The position numbers and the translations under genes are program-made. DNA of 64,000 nucleotides from Quillaja saponaria (Eukaryota > Streptophyta > Magnoliopsida > Fabales > Quillajaceae), in the NCBI GenBank assembly GCA_029379385.1, contig CM055613.1, forward strand, positions 14,712,001 through 14,776,000, read 5' to 3'. Every line of letters starts with the position of its first letter. Within the stretch, counting starts at the first letter, position 1. The notes below the pieces were generated by a model. The model was not told the origin of the DNA and made no database searches. It worked only from the letters and a program-made list of their open reading frames with translations. Positions 10,340-22,730 of this stretch are shown in pieces.

Positions 10340-13300
10340 ATGGTGAGCCAAAAGCAAGCGAAGATTTAGAGGCTAGAGACACGGATTGAGGGTGTCTAAG
10401 AGGCGTTGAATACTATGGTGGAGGAATTGAATCGGAAGAATGAGGAGAGGGTGACCCATCTGATAGAGGAATTCAAGAAGATGATGGAAGCTCAGACAAG
10501 ATTAGTCCTGAATCCTCCAAGAATTAGGGTGGGAAATAGGAATCCTGGGAGTTCTACAAATTTGGTTAATGCTGAATTTAGGACGGCATCTTGAGCTGCA
10601 CAGGGAACAAATGTTTCGCCGGAAAGAAATCTACCTCCAGAGTTGCATCACTCGGGCACTAGTGGAGGAAATGGAATTCCAGAAATTCCAAATCTTGGAG
10701 GTTTAGCAGGTGGAAATAGGACACAAGATGGGTGCAATATAGGGGGTATAGGTGCTTTCACCCAAGAAGCAATGAATCTGGGAGCATAGAACTTGTTTGG
10801 GCAAAGGGCAACCATGCCTGATGCGGTTTAGTAAGGAACATGCTATCAGCCAGTGAGATATGCTAGAATGGATTGTCCAAGATTTGAATGGGAGAATTTT
10901 AAAGAATGGATGTACAAGATGGATCAGTTCTTTGAAGTGGAAGGGGTATTGGAGATGCATAAAATCATGACTGTAAGTGCCCATCCTGAAGGAAGAGCAT
11001 TGCACTGGCATTAAACCTTTATGAGAAGTTTGGCAAAGAAAGTGGTCAGCTCGGACCAGTACAGTGCTAGTATGAGGCATAGATTTTCTAATAGGGATTG
11101 GAAGAATCTACAAAGAAGGCTTTTTGGAATGATTTAGAGGAGATAGTCCAAGGAGTATCATTAGGTGAGAAACTGTTTATTGGTGCTGATTTGAGCAGGT
11201 CATGTAGGAAGTACTAACGAGGGTTTTGAGAGCGTACATGGAGGATATGGTTATGGAGTTAGGAATGAGGGTGGAGAGGCTATTTTAGATTTTGCAGTTG
11301 CGTATGACTTGATTTTAACTACCATGTTTTTTAAGAAACGAGAGTCGCACTTAGTTACCTTTAGTAGCAGGGCCGAATAAGAGCCAAATAGATTTTGTCC
11401 TTGACTAGGAAGGTTGATAGAGCGGTTTGTAAGGATTGTAAAGTTTTGCCCGGCGAGTGTTTAGTGTCTCAGCATAATTTTATGGTTGTGGATGTTGGTG
11501 TTAAGCGGTGGAAGCAAAATCATAGAAGTATTAAATGTAGTAAGACTAGATGGTGGAATTTGAATGGAGGGAAGATGACTCTTTTTAAAGATAAAATGTT
11601 ACAGGGTGATCCTTGGAGGGTGGAGGGTGAGCCTAATATAATTTGGGATGAGATGACGAGTTGTATCAGGAATACGGCTAGAGAGGTGTTAGGAGAAAGT
11701 AGAGGATGTGGACCTCCTACTAAGGAGACTTCGTGGTGGAATGAAGAAGTTCAATAAGCTATTAAAATTAAAAAAGAGTGTTATAAAAGATTACACAAGT
11801 GTATAAATGAAGATAATTATAAACGTTTTAGACAAGCTAGAAAAGATGCTAAGAAAGCGGTTAGGGAAGCTAGAGGCAAGGCTTGCAAAGGACTTTACCA
11901 AAAGTTAGAGACAAAAGATGGAGAGAATGATATTTATAGGATTGCCAAGCAAAGGGAAAGAGGAACTAAAGACTTAAATAGTATTAAGTGCATTAAGGAT
12001 GAGGCTGATAGGATTTTAGTTAAGGAAGGCCGAGATTAATGAGAGATGATAAACTTATTTCGATACTTTATTTAATAGAGAGTCAATGGGTGATTTTGGA
12101 GACCTTGATGACACCTTTAATGATACGAACCGCCAATTTGTTCGCCAAATTAGAGCACACGAGGTTAAAGAAGCTATGCATAAGATGAAGAATGGTAAGG
12201 CAATGGGCCCGGATGATATTCTAATAGAAGTTTGGAGATGCCTAGGAGATATCAGAGTAACTTGGCTTACAAATCTTTTTAACAAGATTTTAGTAACCAA
12301 GAAAATGCCCGATGAGTGGAGGAAGAGTACGTTGATCCCTATTTAGAAGAATAAATGAGATATTCAAAGTTGTTCGAATTATCGAGGAATAAAACTTATT
12401 AGCCATAAAATGAAACTGTGGGAGATAGTGATTGAGTGTAGGCTTAGGAATGAGACCCTAGTTTCTGAGAATCAATTTGGTTTTATGCCAGGAAGATCAA
12501 CAATGGAGGCTATTTTTTTTTTACTTAAGAGATTAATGGAGAAATATAGAGAAAAGAAAAAGGATCTTCACATAGCCTTTTTGATTTAGAAAAAACGTAT
12601 GATAAAGTGCCAAGACAAGTCTTGTGGTGGGTACTCGAGAAGAAAAATGTCCCAACTAAATATGTATAAGTTATTAAATATATGTATAAGGGAGTAATGA
12701 CTAGGGGTGCGGACCGTAAATGGTATGACTAGAGAGTTCCCGATCACGATAGGTGTTTACCAAGGTTCATCCTTAAGTCCTTACCTATTTGTTTTAGTCA
12801 TGGATGAACTTACTTATAATATTCAAGATAGGGCTCCATGGTGCATGTTGTTTGCCGATGATATCGTGTTTGTAGAAAAAACTAGGGAAAGTTTAAATTC
12901 TAAACTAGAAATGTGGAGGAACGTGTTAGAATCTAAAGGCCTTAGATTGAGTCGGACAAAAACTGAATATATGGAATCCGATTTCAGTGAAACTAGAGGA
13001 GGCTTGAATAAAATAATTTTAGACGGTCAGACAATCCCTACAAAGGATGTGTTTAAGTATTTAGGGTCATTTATATAAAAAGATAGTGCAATTGAGCATG
13101 ATGTAAACCATAGGATCAAGGCAGGGTGGGTGAAGTGGCGGAGTACCTTATTAGTTTTATGTGATCCTAAAATCCTGAATAGATTGAAAGGAAAATTTTA
13201 TAAGTCCTGCCGTGAGACCAAGCTATATTGTATGGTCCATAATGTTGGGCAGTTAAGAAGCAACATTCGCATAAGATGGAAGTAGCCGAAATGAGAATGT

Positions 13301-14319
13301 TGAGATGGATGATAGGACATATAAGAAAGGATAGAATAAGGAATGAGGAGATTCGTAGAAGGTGGAAGTAGCATCTATTGAGGAGAAAATAAGGAAAAAT
13401 CGCCTATGTTAGTTTGGACATATCCAACGTCAGCCAATAGACGCAGTAGTTAAGCAAGGTGACTTGGTTCAGGTGCCAGGTGTTAGAAGGGGTAAGGGGA
13501 GACCGAAACTTACATGGGGAGCTATCATTAAGAAAGATATTGTTGTGCTAGGGATTAATGAAAATGTTGTCTCGGATAGATGCGAATGGAGGAAAAGAAT
13601 TCATATAGCCGACCCTAACTAGTTTGGGATTTAAGGCTTAGTTGAGTTGAGTACCAAGAATAGTTTGAGAATGTATTAAGCCAACAAACCTCAATCTCTG
13701 AATTTTTTCTGTTAGTTGTTTTTTGAATAGGTTACACAAGGAAATTGAGAGTGCAGTAAGGTGTTTCCATCCAAAAACACTACTAGAAGTTATGTATCTA
13801 GCAAGATTACAAGAATCCACTTTTCAAGAATTAAGCAAAAAAAATAAAGCTAGAAACAACCCTTATCAAAATAACCCCAAGAACCTACCTCTGTCATCCT
13901 TACCTACCCAACAATTGTTAACTCCCCACCATCTAAATTCCAATCCACCATCATCTTCCAGTTTAATACCCAAACCCAGAAATGAAGCCATACAAAATAA
14001 GTCCTATAACACCTATAAGCCCACCAAGAATATGAGTCAGAAAGAGTATGAAGAAAAAAGACTCAAAGGATTGTGTTACTGGTGTGATGAAAAGTACACA
14101 CCAGGGCATAAGTGCAAGAGATCTCAGTTATATAAGATAGTTCTAGAAGCAGGTGAGGATCTGGAAACTGAATACATTGGAGGTATGGTCATCAGTATAA
14201 ACATTGTGGAGCTAGAGGAAGAGAAGGAAACAGGCAAGAATCCCGTGATTTCTGTGCATGCCTTGTGGGGAATAGATGAATTTCAGACTATGAAGACAGA
14301 AGGTGAAATCAGAAAATAG
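10340..14319 (+). pseudogene. Chromovirus gag, split by a LINE and by stops
   Basis: Gag starts at ATG 10340 (MVSQKQAKI, then TAG). It shows the typical coiled N-terminal region (EELNRKNEERVTHLIEEFKK at about 10415) and then the capsid-like core with RMDCPRFEWENFKEWMYKMD (about 10866) and QFFEVEGVLEMHK. It breaks off at about 11108 where the LINE is inserted. It resumes at about 13652 with YQE-stop-FENVLSQQTSIS and NRLHKEIESAVRCFHPKTLL, and ends with a zinc knuckle at 14073-14114 (CYWC-DEKYTPG-HKC, C-X2-C-X7-H-X-C). Several in-frame stops occur before and after the LINE, so no full Gag can be made. Some capsid sequence around the LINE junction appears to be missing. Confidence 0.8.
11118..13651 (+). 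mobile_element. RTE-type LINE fragment nested in gag
   Basis: A non-LTR retrotransposon truncated at its 5' end. It begins inside the endonuclease domain (KKAFWNDLEEIVQG, IGADL-type motif at about 11113-11200). It continues through the linker into reverse transcriptase: HKMKNGKAMGPDDI (12178), QFGFMPGRSTMEA (12475), GVYQGSSLSPYLFVLVMDEL (12751) and the catalytic FADDIVFV (12851). The C-terminal part matches plant RTE elements (LESKGLRLSRTKTEYM, HRIKAGWVKWRS), down to a GVNENV-type helix and an IADPN end. The 3' end is a short GTTGA repeat (13641-13651) rather than poly(A), as in RTE. Candidate target-site duplications are TACAAAGAA (11109-11117) and TACCAAGAA (13652-13660), one mismatch. Many stops make it inactive. 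Confidence 0.85.
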
Positions 14320-17300
14320 AAGTTTTTGATGCTAATAGATAGCGAAAGCACATATAACTTTATTGATGCAAAGTGTGTGAATAGAATAGGGATCAGATTG
14401 CAAGGAAACTGAGGCTTGCAAGGTGACGGTTGCTAATGTCTAAATGAAATGGAAGATGCAAGGAGTAGAATTCCAAACTGACTTCTTAGTGATGCCCTTG
14501 GGGGGTTGTCAGATGGTACTTGGGGTGCAACGACTCTCAAGGTTGGGACTAATATTATGGGACTTTGAGAGGATGAGAATGCAGTTTTAGAATAATGGAG
14601 TCAAGTTGACCCTGACAGGAATACAGTCCAATGATGTATAGATGATTACAAAGTAGGAGGCAAAAGGAGGATTTAAACAGGGAAATTCCTTGATGATGGT
14701 GAAAATTTCTAGAGAAAAAATAGAGGAAGTTCATAACACCTTACGGCTCATGCAAGCTGAAATGTAGTTCCCCAAAGAGGTAAATCATCAAGATGTTGAT
14801 ATTCAATTCTTATTAGCTCAGTATCAACACTTGTTTGAGGAACCTAAGGGATTTCCATCACACAGATCACATGATCACAATATACCTTTGAAGGATGAAA
14901 ATCAGTGTGTTAAGATTAGGCCTTATATATATCCTACAATCCAAAAAGACATTATTGAAAAGATGGTGCAAGAATTGCTAGAATTTGGCATGATAAGACC
15001 TAGTACCAGCCCATTTTCATCACCTATGGTCATGGTCAAGAAGAAGGACAACTCATGGAGAATGTATGTGGACTATAGACAGTTAAATCAGCTCACCATA
15101 AAAGATAAATTTCTAATACCAGTAATTAAGGAACTGTTGGATGAGTTACATGGCTCCAAAGTGTTTTCTAAGTTGGATCTGAGGTCGGGGTACCATCAGA
15201 TTAGAATGGCGGAGAAAGACATACCTAAGACAACCTTTAGGACACACTCAGATCATTATGAATACCTAGTGACGCCCTTTGGGCTTACAAATGCACCTTC
15301 TACGTTTCAGAGCTTAATGACTGAGATTTTCAGGTCTTACTTGAGGAAATTTATACTTGTATTCATTGATAACATCTTGATATATAGTAAGAACATGAAG
15401 CAACATGTGCAGCACCTGCAGACTACTTTTGAAATTTTGGAAAGACACATGCTGTTTGTGAAAAAAACCAAGTGCTCTTTTGGTGAAAATGATGTAGAAT
15501 ATTTGGGACATATCATCTTAGGGAAATGGGGTGACTGTTGATCCTAAAAAGATTGAGTGTATGTTGGAATGGCCTACACCAATAACTATCAAGGCACTTA
15601 GGGGGTTTTTGGGTCTTACTAGGTACTACAGAAAATTTGTGAAAGGATATGGCAATATTAGGAGACTCTTAACTGAATTGTTAAGGAAGGAAGCATTCAA
15701 GTGATCACAGGAAGCTGAAGAAGCCTTTCAAAGATTGAAGACAGCCATGATTGAGGCTCTTGTATTAGCTATGCCAGATTTCACTGCCATCTTATAATAG
15801 AAACTGATGCATGCATAGGTATAGGAGCAGTTCTTATGCAAACTAGAAACCCCATAGCTTTTATTGGCAAAGCCTTGGCACCAAAACTTCAAGCATTGTC
15901 AATGTACAATAAGGAAATGTTAACTATTATTTTTGCTGTAAGAAAATGAAGTTGCTATTTAGTGGGTAGGCATTTTCAAATAAGGACAAATCATTAAAGT
16001 CTACAGTACCTTTCGGATCAGAGGTTAATCACACCTGCACAACAATAATTTTTAGCCAAGATAATGGGATTCAACTATGAGATTTGTTACAAAATAGGAT
16101 GTACTGATATAGTAGCTGATGCCTTGTCTAGAAGAGATGACCACAATGCAATCTGAATTATTACAACATATCAAGCAAGTTTGGGAGCAAGACCAGAAGA
16201 TGCAGAAGATCATTTCTGAGTTACAACATGATGCTAACAGTCACAAACATTACAAGTGGACAACGTGGGTTATTGAAAAGAAATGGCAAATTAGTGGTAG
16301 GATAAAATAAAGAGTTAAGGTAAAAAGTAATCAAGATGTATCATGACAGTCCTGTTGGTGGTCACTCTGGGGCAATGGAAACTTGGAAAAGGATGGCAAC
16401 CAATTTATTTTGGAAAGGAATGAAGAAGGATACCAGGGCATATGTGAGGGCATGTGCCATTTGTTAGCAAAGCAAGTATGAAATTGCTGCACAAGCTGGT
16501 TTGTTGCAACCCTTGCCAATACCCGAAAGGGTATGGACAGATATTACTATGGACTTCATTGAGGGATTGCCTAAGTTTGAAGGGAAGGAGGTGATCCTGG
16601 TGGTAGTTGACAGATTAAGCAAGTATGCACATTTCATGGCATTAGCATACCCTTTCACTGCCATTTCAGTGGCTCAAGCATTCATGGACACTATCTTTAA
16701 ATTACATGGGCCACCACCATCTATTATATCTGACATGGATAAGATATTTTTGAGCTAAACTCATGAAGAAACAGGGAGTGAAATTGAGGATGTCTATAGT
16801 CCTATCTTCCCCAAACAAATAGGCAGAGTGAAGTGCTCAACAAATGTTTGGAAACATATTTGAGATGCATGACAAGTGAAAATCCTAAAGAGTAGGCAAG
16901 GTGACTGCCACTAGCAGAATATTGGTACAATACCAATTTCTACAATGTTATCCAAAGCACACCCTATCAAATTTTATATGGCCAAAGTCCTCCTTTACAC
17001 TTGCCATATTCAGTTGGGGATTCATCAGTGGAAATAGTGGACAGAAGCCTCACTGCAAGGGAAGAAAGCTATGAAGTTGCTGAAGTTTCACTTAGAAAGG
17101 GCCCAAAACAGAATGAAGATACAAGGTGATAAACATAGAAGAGATAGAGTCTTTCAAGTAGGGGATAAGGTCTATTTGAAACTACAACCATATAGGCAAT
17201 ATTCCCTGGTAACAAGACACAATTTCAAACTCAGTTACATGTACTTTGGACCATATTTGGTGACTAAGAAAGTGGGTCCTGTAGCTTATGAATTACTACT

Positions 17301-17571
17301 TCTAGAATCATCAAGGATCCACCCAGTTTTTCATGTTTCTCAGCTCAAAACCACAGTTGGAGATCATCCTGTCACTACTTCTTTTCCCCCTTGTAATGAA
17401 GATGGTATCGTAACTGTGGAACCTGTGGACATTTTGGATAAAAGGTTTATTAAGAGAAATAACAAACCTGTTACTCAAGTATTAATCCAGTGGTCTTCTT
17501 CATACTTAAAGGATGCTACGTGGGAGGATTGGAAGAGCATCAAGCAAAGATTCCCACATTTTCACTCTTAA
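14320..17571 (+). pseudogene. Chromovirus pol (PR-RT-RH-IN-chromodomain), degenerate
   Basis: Protease at about 14329 reads LIDSESTYNFID, where the family has DSGST. Reverse transcriptase is open at 14831-15541 with KLDLRSGYHQIRM and TPFGLTNAPSTFQ, but its catalytic box reads FIDNILIYS in place of FIDDILIYS. RNase H follows (ETDACIGIGAVLMQ near 15800, DALSRR near 16120). Integrase shows [13 protein letters not shown] (about 16532) and SDMDKIF (about 16731), then breaks before the last catalytic Glu. The open C-terminal part 17071-17571 carries the integrase tail and a chromodomain-like end (VLIQWSSSYLKDATWEDW), which in live relatives directs insertion to heterochromatin. Frame breaks are frequent, so the polyprotein is dead. 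Confidence 0.85.
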
Positions 17572-17590
17572 GGACAAGGCTATTGTTCAA

Positions 17591-17600
17591 AGGGGGGTGG
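17591..17600 (+). other. Polypurine tract
   Basis: AGGGGGGTGG directly before the 3' LTR is the expected plus-strand primer site of the chromovirus. Confidence 0.8.
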
Positions 17601-17890
17601 TGTTGATGCAGGCCAATTTTTCCAAGTATAAAACGCAACGTTTTGTAAGTGTAATTAGTTGGGTTATTATGAGGTTAGTAATGGGTTAGCTGTAAAATAG
17701 GCGGGAATTGTGGTTAAGAAATGGATTACTTGTATAAGTATACTTGGACTGATACAATGTAGGATTGACTTTAATGAATATACAAGTTTTTTCTTATTTT
17801 TTTTCTTACTTTCATTCTTAATTTACTTGCTGTGAGGAAACTATCTGTTTGGTTTCCAAGAATTACAATTTGTAGAAACTGGTCCTATCA
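17601..17890 (+). repeat. 3' LTR of the chromovirus
   Basis: It starts with TGTTGATGCAGGCC and ends GGTCCTATCA, so it keeps the canonical TG...CA termini. It is about 90 percent like the 5' LTR by eye. Confidence 0.9.
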
Positions 17891-19251
17891 AAACTCTATA
17901 ATGGCCTTGGGTGTGAGTGAAGACATACGAAAGGAAAGTCGGGTTTGAAGGTACCATTTTGCCTTCTTCTTTTTCCAACACCTTAGGTAAGTAGAATAGA
18001 CACCTCCTCTGGTGGGAATAAGTTTCATGAGTTTAAGGGAAAAACACTTAATTTAATCCTACAAAATACACTTTAGATGGGAAATTTTTTATTTTATTTT
18101 ATTTTAAAACAAACATGGGTAACTTTTTTACAAATTGTGTTTACATGAGGAAAAAAATTCATTACCCAAAACAAACAGCCCCTCATTGATCATCTATATG
18201 AATCAAGCATAAAGGCTTTAAGGGTACGACCTACAATACAAGTTGCCATGTACCTCATGCTTAAGTGTTAGGAGAAGGGGTTTGGACATAATAAATCTAT
18301 TTGGTTAAATTGTGTGTAAAAATATTATGTGTAAAAATACTTTTCAAGTAGAATTATTTAAAAATGTTGTATAAAAAGTTTTAAAAAAATGTTTGAATGA
18401 GTTAATATAAAAACGTGGTGAGATAAAAAAAATATTATTTAATTTTATATTTTAAAAAAAGATATTAAGTATTAAAATTATTAAAAATACCATTTTAACA
18501 AAAGCCTAAAAATATTTTTTCATAAAACTTAAAAATAAAATCTCTACTACCAAATAGTTTTGTAAAAAAACTTAAACTGAAAAACTAATTTTAAAAGTAA
18601 AATTAAATAAAGATAATATAACCAGAATACTCACTAATGTGAATTTTATCAGATAACAAATTGACAATGCATTGGCAACCGTCAACCTATATCATCTTTC
18701 GTCATGTTAATTTAATTTAGACGAAATAATTTCATTAGTTGTAAAACTAATGGTTCTAAAAAAGAGTGTAATTTCGTTGTTTGGGTTCTTGACCTAAAAT
18801 CGTTTACGACATATCGGGCGGAGAAACCAGGCCCAAAAGGTACTTCTCTTTATAAACGACAAAGACAAGTTTTGGTGAAAAGAAAACAAAGAAGACTTGA
18901 ATTTGGTAAAGCCCTCCTCTCTGAAACAGAAAATAATTAATTAATTAATTAATAAATAAAAAAATCAGTGCCTCTGGGGCTGGTGGATGAGAAGTGTTCT
19001 TAAGACAAACACTAGCGCTCTGCTTCTCCTCCATGGCTTTCTGCTTCTGCTGTCACTTCAACTGTAGCTAGCCGTGGCTCTTTTCTGAAACCCTCATCCG
19101 ATTTATTATTTTTAAATTTATTTTAATTCTGCTTTCTCTTTACTTGGAATTGTTGAGGAAATCTGCAAAGGGAAATTGTATTGAAGAAAAGAAGATGATG
19201 GTCGTATAGAATTTTGGTGGATGGAATAAACAAATTTGTTATATACAAAAA
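17891..19251. other. Intergenic; possible MITE and CRL promoter region
   Basis: Between about 18296 and 18557 an AT-rich stretch begins with CTATTTGGT and ends with ACCAAATAG, an inverted pair of 9 bp that fits a small MITE, but no clear target-site duplication is seen. From about 18780 the composition changes to a likely promoter and 5'UTR of the next gene: TATAAAC at 18851 could be its TATA box, and CT-rich leader sequence follows up to ATG 19252. No protein gene is seen. Confidence 0.4.
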
Positions 19252-22200
19252 ATGGGTACTGGGTCGGAGTCGGGAGATTCCAACGGGTGGAGCCGAGCCC
19301 GGGGATTGGTGATGAAGGCTATCGTACTCATTGGAGGTGCTGTTTTGGTGAAGCGACTCACTAAGTCTACCACCCGTTGGGACCATACTCGTTTCGTTGC
19401 TCAGTCACTCACCGGCGAAAAGGTCTTCCACCCATTATTTCTCCACTCTGATTGTTAGTTTATAGTCTAGTACTACTGCTACTATTTCCTCCTCTCCTTA
19501 GCAATTAACCATTTTTCTTCTTTTTTTTTTATTTTTTTTATTTTTTATGTTTCAATAGTAATTCACTTGTTGCTTTTGTATTTTCCATTTCTGGGTTTAA
19601 TTTGTAATATTGTTTTGGAATTTGGATAGTATTCTAGGGACCAAGCATCAAGAGATCCTGATAATTACTTCAATATCAGGTATGCTTTTCAATCCTTTAA
19701 TTGTTCATTAATTTGGATAGATTGACATGATGAATTGGTTTCAGCTTCATTTTTATCACATTTGCATGAGCGTGATTTACACAACAAAAATATGATTTAA
19801 AGATGATCAAGTTACACTCCATTGTGAACATAAGTAGTTATCCTAACAATTCTTGGTCGCAGTGTGGGCCATTTTTATTTTCTACTCTGTTTCATATTAT
19901 GATTTGGTTAAGTAGTTATCCTAACAATTCCCGTAGTGATTATATCCTTATCTCTCTTTTATGATCCCCATATAGTGATGACAGTTTCAGTGTGTTCCAT
20001 TCCTCCTATAATTAGGATGTCTTAGAACTGCAACATTGATATTTGGTTTGTGCAGAATGCTTACATGCCCTGCAGCAGAGATGGTGGATGGTTCAAAGGT
20101 TTTATATTTTGAACAAGTGAGTATAACTGTGTATGTAGCCTTGTATTCTAGATTTCTAGTGATTATTTATAGTTTCTGTTCTTATGTAATCCAAAAACTA
20201 GCTTGCTAACTATTTTGTTTCTGTTTCTAGGCATTTTGGAGGACTCCTCAGAAGCCCTTCCGACAGGTAGACTCTTTAGCTTATCATTTTTTTATACAAG
20301 TATATGTCTTATGAATTTTTTTTATACATGTATAGATCTTATGATTTTTTTTTTCCTATTACATGAATTCTATACATTATCAAAATGCTTTCTGAGCATG
20401 AAATGTGTATCTTGTTGCAGAGATTTTATATGGTAAAACCGTGTCCAAAGGACTTGAAATGTGATGTTGAGGTAGGTATCTGGTCACCTCCAGTGCTTTT
20501 GTCCTTTTCTTTTTAAAACTTTTCCTTCATGTATGCCTTACATAAAGAAGTCTGTGTCTTTTAGCCAATAGCAGTCGACATCCAACTGTTTTGATACTTT
20601 ATGCATAAGTGTTGTTCTGATCAGAGTGATCAAATCTCCTTAACTCTTTACCTTATGTTCCAACTTCTGACTTTTACATAGTTTCTTGGAGTAATGAATA
20701 TTTATGCTCTTGCTACAGTAGCAATCTGTCTTCAAGTTACATTTGGATGCTTTCAGCTGTGGTTATATCCATGCAAACAAGTGACCCAAATTAGATTCCA
20801 AAATGAAGTGAAACTCTAGGATCAAATAATGTTAAGCTTAAAATAAAAGTACCGTTTGCTGGGACATGAGTATACCCTGCTCCAATACCTATAACACTTG
20901 AATTATAGTGTACAATGTAGACAATCTTGATTGTTACATATGCTTGTACAATTATCCTAAATGTTAGTAGCACATGATATGTGGTGTATTTGGGCCATTT
21001 TTGAATTTTGATACTAAAGTGGTTGTGAAATTATTTATCTTACTATCTCTGTTTCAATCATATTCTTGGGTGGCATAATATAAATGGGAAGTTGCTTTTG
21101 GTGGATTCCTCATTATTAATATATATTCTTTAGGTCATACTTTATTTTGGAATTTAAGCTTGAAAGATTAATTCTATTCAATGGCAGCTAAGTTCATATG
21201 CCATTAGAGACATGGAGGAGTACAAGAATTTCTGTGATCGCCCTAAGGATCAGCGCCCACTGCCTGAAGAAGTAATTGGGGTAAGCCTTCAGTTACAATG
21301 ATCAGAAAATCTTCGGCGTATTTGGATTTGTCTCGTGCTCTCTCTTCTTAGTGGAGGGCTTGCATGTTTTAAGCAAGCTTCCTTCTAGTTTCTATATGAA
21401 AATTAATTTGATTTAGCATGTCCACCATGGTAGTGGGCTTGCGTATTTGGATTTTGTCTCGTGCTCTCTCTTCTTAGATTATAATACGTTCACCATGGAT
21501 GTTATAATGAAGACTAACTACTGCAATAAGAATTTTTTGGCCTCGGCTTCATTTATTCAGTTCTTTCAGTCAATCAGGTTATTCATCTTAGTACATTAGT
21601 ACAATTGTTTAGAGAACTGTTCCAGTGTAGGTTAACCTGGAAAAAATTGATGCTACAATATCGAAAAGTAAATGATTATTGTTGTGACTGACTGAAAAGG
21701 TAAAAAGCTAGAACAGATGTTAATGGTAAGCTTCATTTTTTGATGCTGTGTTGGTTCTTCGAAGGTTGATAGCATCAAAGGAATAAATCCCTCATGCTGT
21801 CTAGTTCTCAAGTCCTAGGATTCTACTGCCAGGAACTGTCATACTGTCGTATCTTTTCTTCAGGGATCTGTTGACGAACTAACCTATCCTAACCTAACCT
21901 AAGGTGAAGAAATAAACAAAAGACTCATAACATAAGATCTCTGAAACCTATTCAGCAGTATTAACAATAAAAAGTAAAATTCTTATGTTGTTGAATTTTG
22001 GGGGACGCTCATTACACAAGATCTCTTCAAGAAAATGTTAGTCACAGAATGACATTGCAAGTGGGCTTTAATACCAGAGTTAATGACATAATCTAATTAC
22101 TGCAAAAAATTATATGGATTTCATCTATTTTTTCGAAGGTTACATTTGTTGAATTGATAGTCTAATGTGCAGGACATTGCTGAGCATTTGACAACAGTAC

Positions 22201-22730
22201 ATCTTAAGCGTTGTGAACGTGGAAAGCGCTGCTTATATGAAGGCTCAACCCCACCTGGCGGATTTCCTAATTCATGGGTAATTGCCCTGTCAAAAAGAGT
22301 TCCTGCTCCCCTCCCCCTCTCTCTTTTCCTGCCATAATGTTTATGAGTTGTTTTTGCTGAATTATGTTTCTTAAAATTCAGAATGGGGCAACCTACTGCA
22401 CGTCAGAACTTGAAGTCTTGAAGAATAATGAGATACATAACTGGGAAAGGGGTTATGATGATGATGGAAACCAAGTCAGTTTAACTACTAGCTTTGTATC
22501 TCATGTTTTCCATTCTAGAATATTTCAGTGTGACAGTAGCTTGAGAATAGGGCAAAATACTAAGTAGAATGTTTTGGCTTTGCTTTCAGGTGTGGGGACC
22601 AAAGGAAGGTCCTTACGAGTTCAAGCCTGCTCCCACGTCTAGTTTCAATGATACTTTGTATCCTTTAAATTTACGTCCTCAGCAGTCCTTTGAGAAGAGA
22701 ATAGAGGGTTCATTTGTTTTGCAAGAATGA
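19252..22730 (+). CDS. CRL: Chromophore lyase CRL (CRUMPLED LEAF)
   Basis: Nine exons: 19252-19422, 19630-19679, 20056-20116, 20231-20266, 20421-20471, 21188-21280, 22173-22277, 22382-22474 and 22590-22730. They sum to 801 nt, a 266-residue protein close to the usual plant length. Residues about 18-36 (LVMKAIVLIGGAVLVKRL) form the single N-terminal membrane helix. The rest is the CpcT/CpeT-like barrel with QASRDPDNYFNIRML, YLEQAFWRTPQKPFRQ-type, RDMEEYKNFCDRP, CERGKRCLYEGSTPPGGFPN and VWGPKEGPYEFKP blocks. CRL sits in the outer chloroplast envelope, is needed for plastid division and normal plant growth, and is related to cyanobacterial T-type bilin lyases. All introns have GT and AG ends and frames join without gaps. 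The next gene converges on it. Assignment is strong. Confidence 0.95.

Larger units (their letters stand above)
10026..17890 (+). mobile_element. Ty3/Gypsy chromovirus (Reina-like), inactive, with nested LINE
   Basis: A full LTR retrotransposon in the + direction. In order it has a 5' LTR, a tRNA-Met primer site, gag with a zinc knuckle, protease, reverse transcriptase, RNase H, integrase, a C-terminal chromodomain, a polypurine tract and a 3' LTR. Removing the LINE of about 2.5 kb leaves about 5.3 kb. With the short LTR (about 290 bp) and the chromodomain, this fits the small Reina clade of chromoviruses. The two LTRs differ at roughly 25-30 positions by eye count, so the insertion is not recent. 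Gag-pol carries many stops and frameshifts, so the element cannot move by itself. I could not find a matching 5-bp target-site duplication; flanks are GAGAA on the left and AAACT on the right. Confidence 0.9.

Noticed and set aside
19123..19386. Minus-strand frame overlapping CRL exon 1
   Set aside because: It is the antisense shadow of a recognised exon.
21880..21905. CCTAACCTAACCTAA, possible interstitial telomere repeat
   Set aside because: The plant telomere unit is CCCTAAA, and here only two or three CCTAA units occur.
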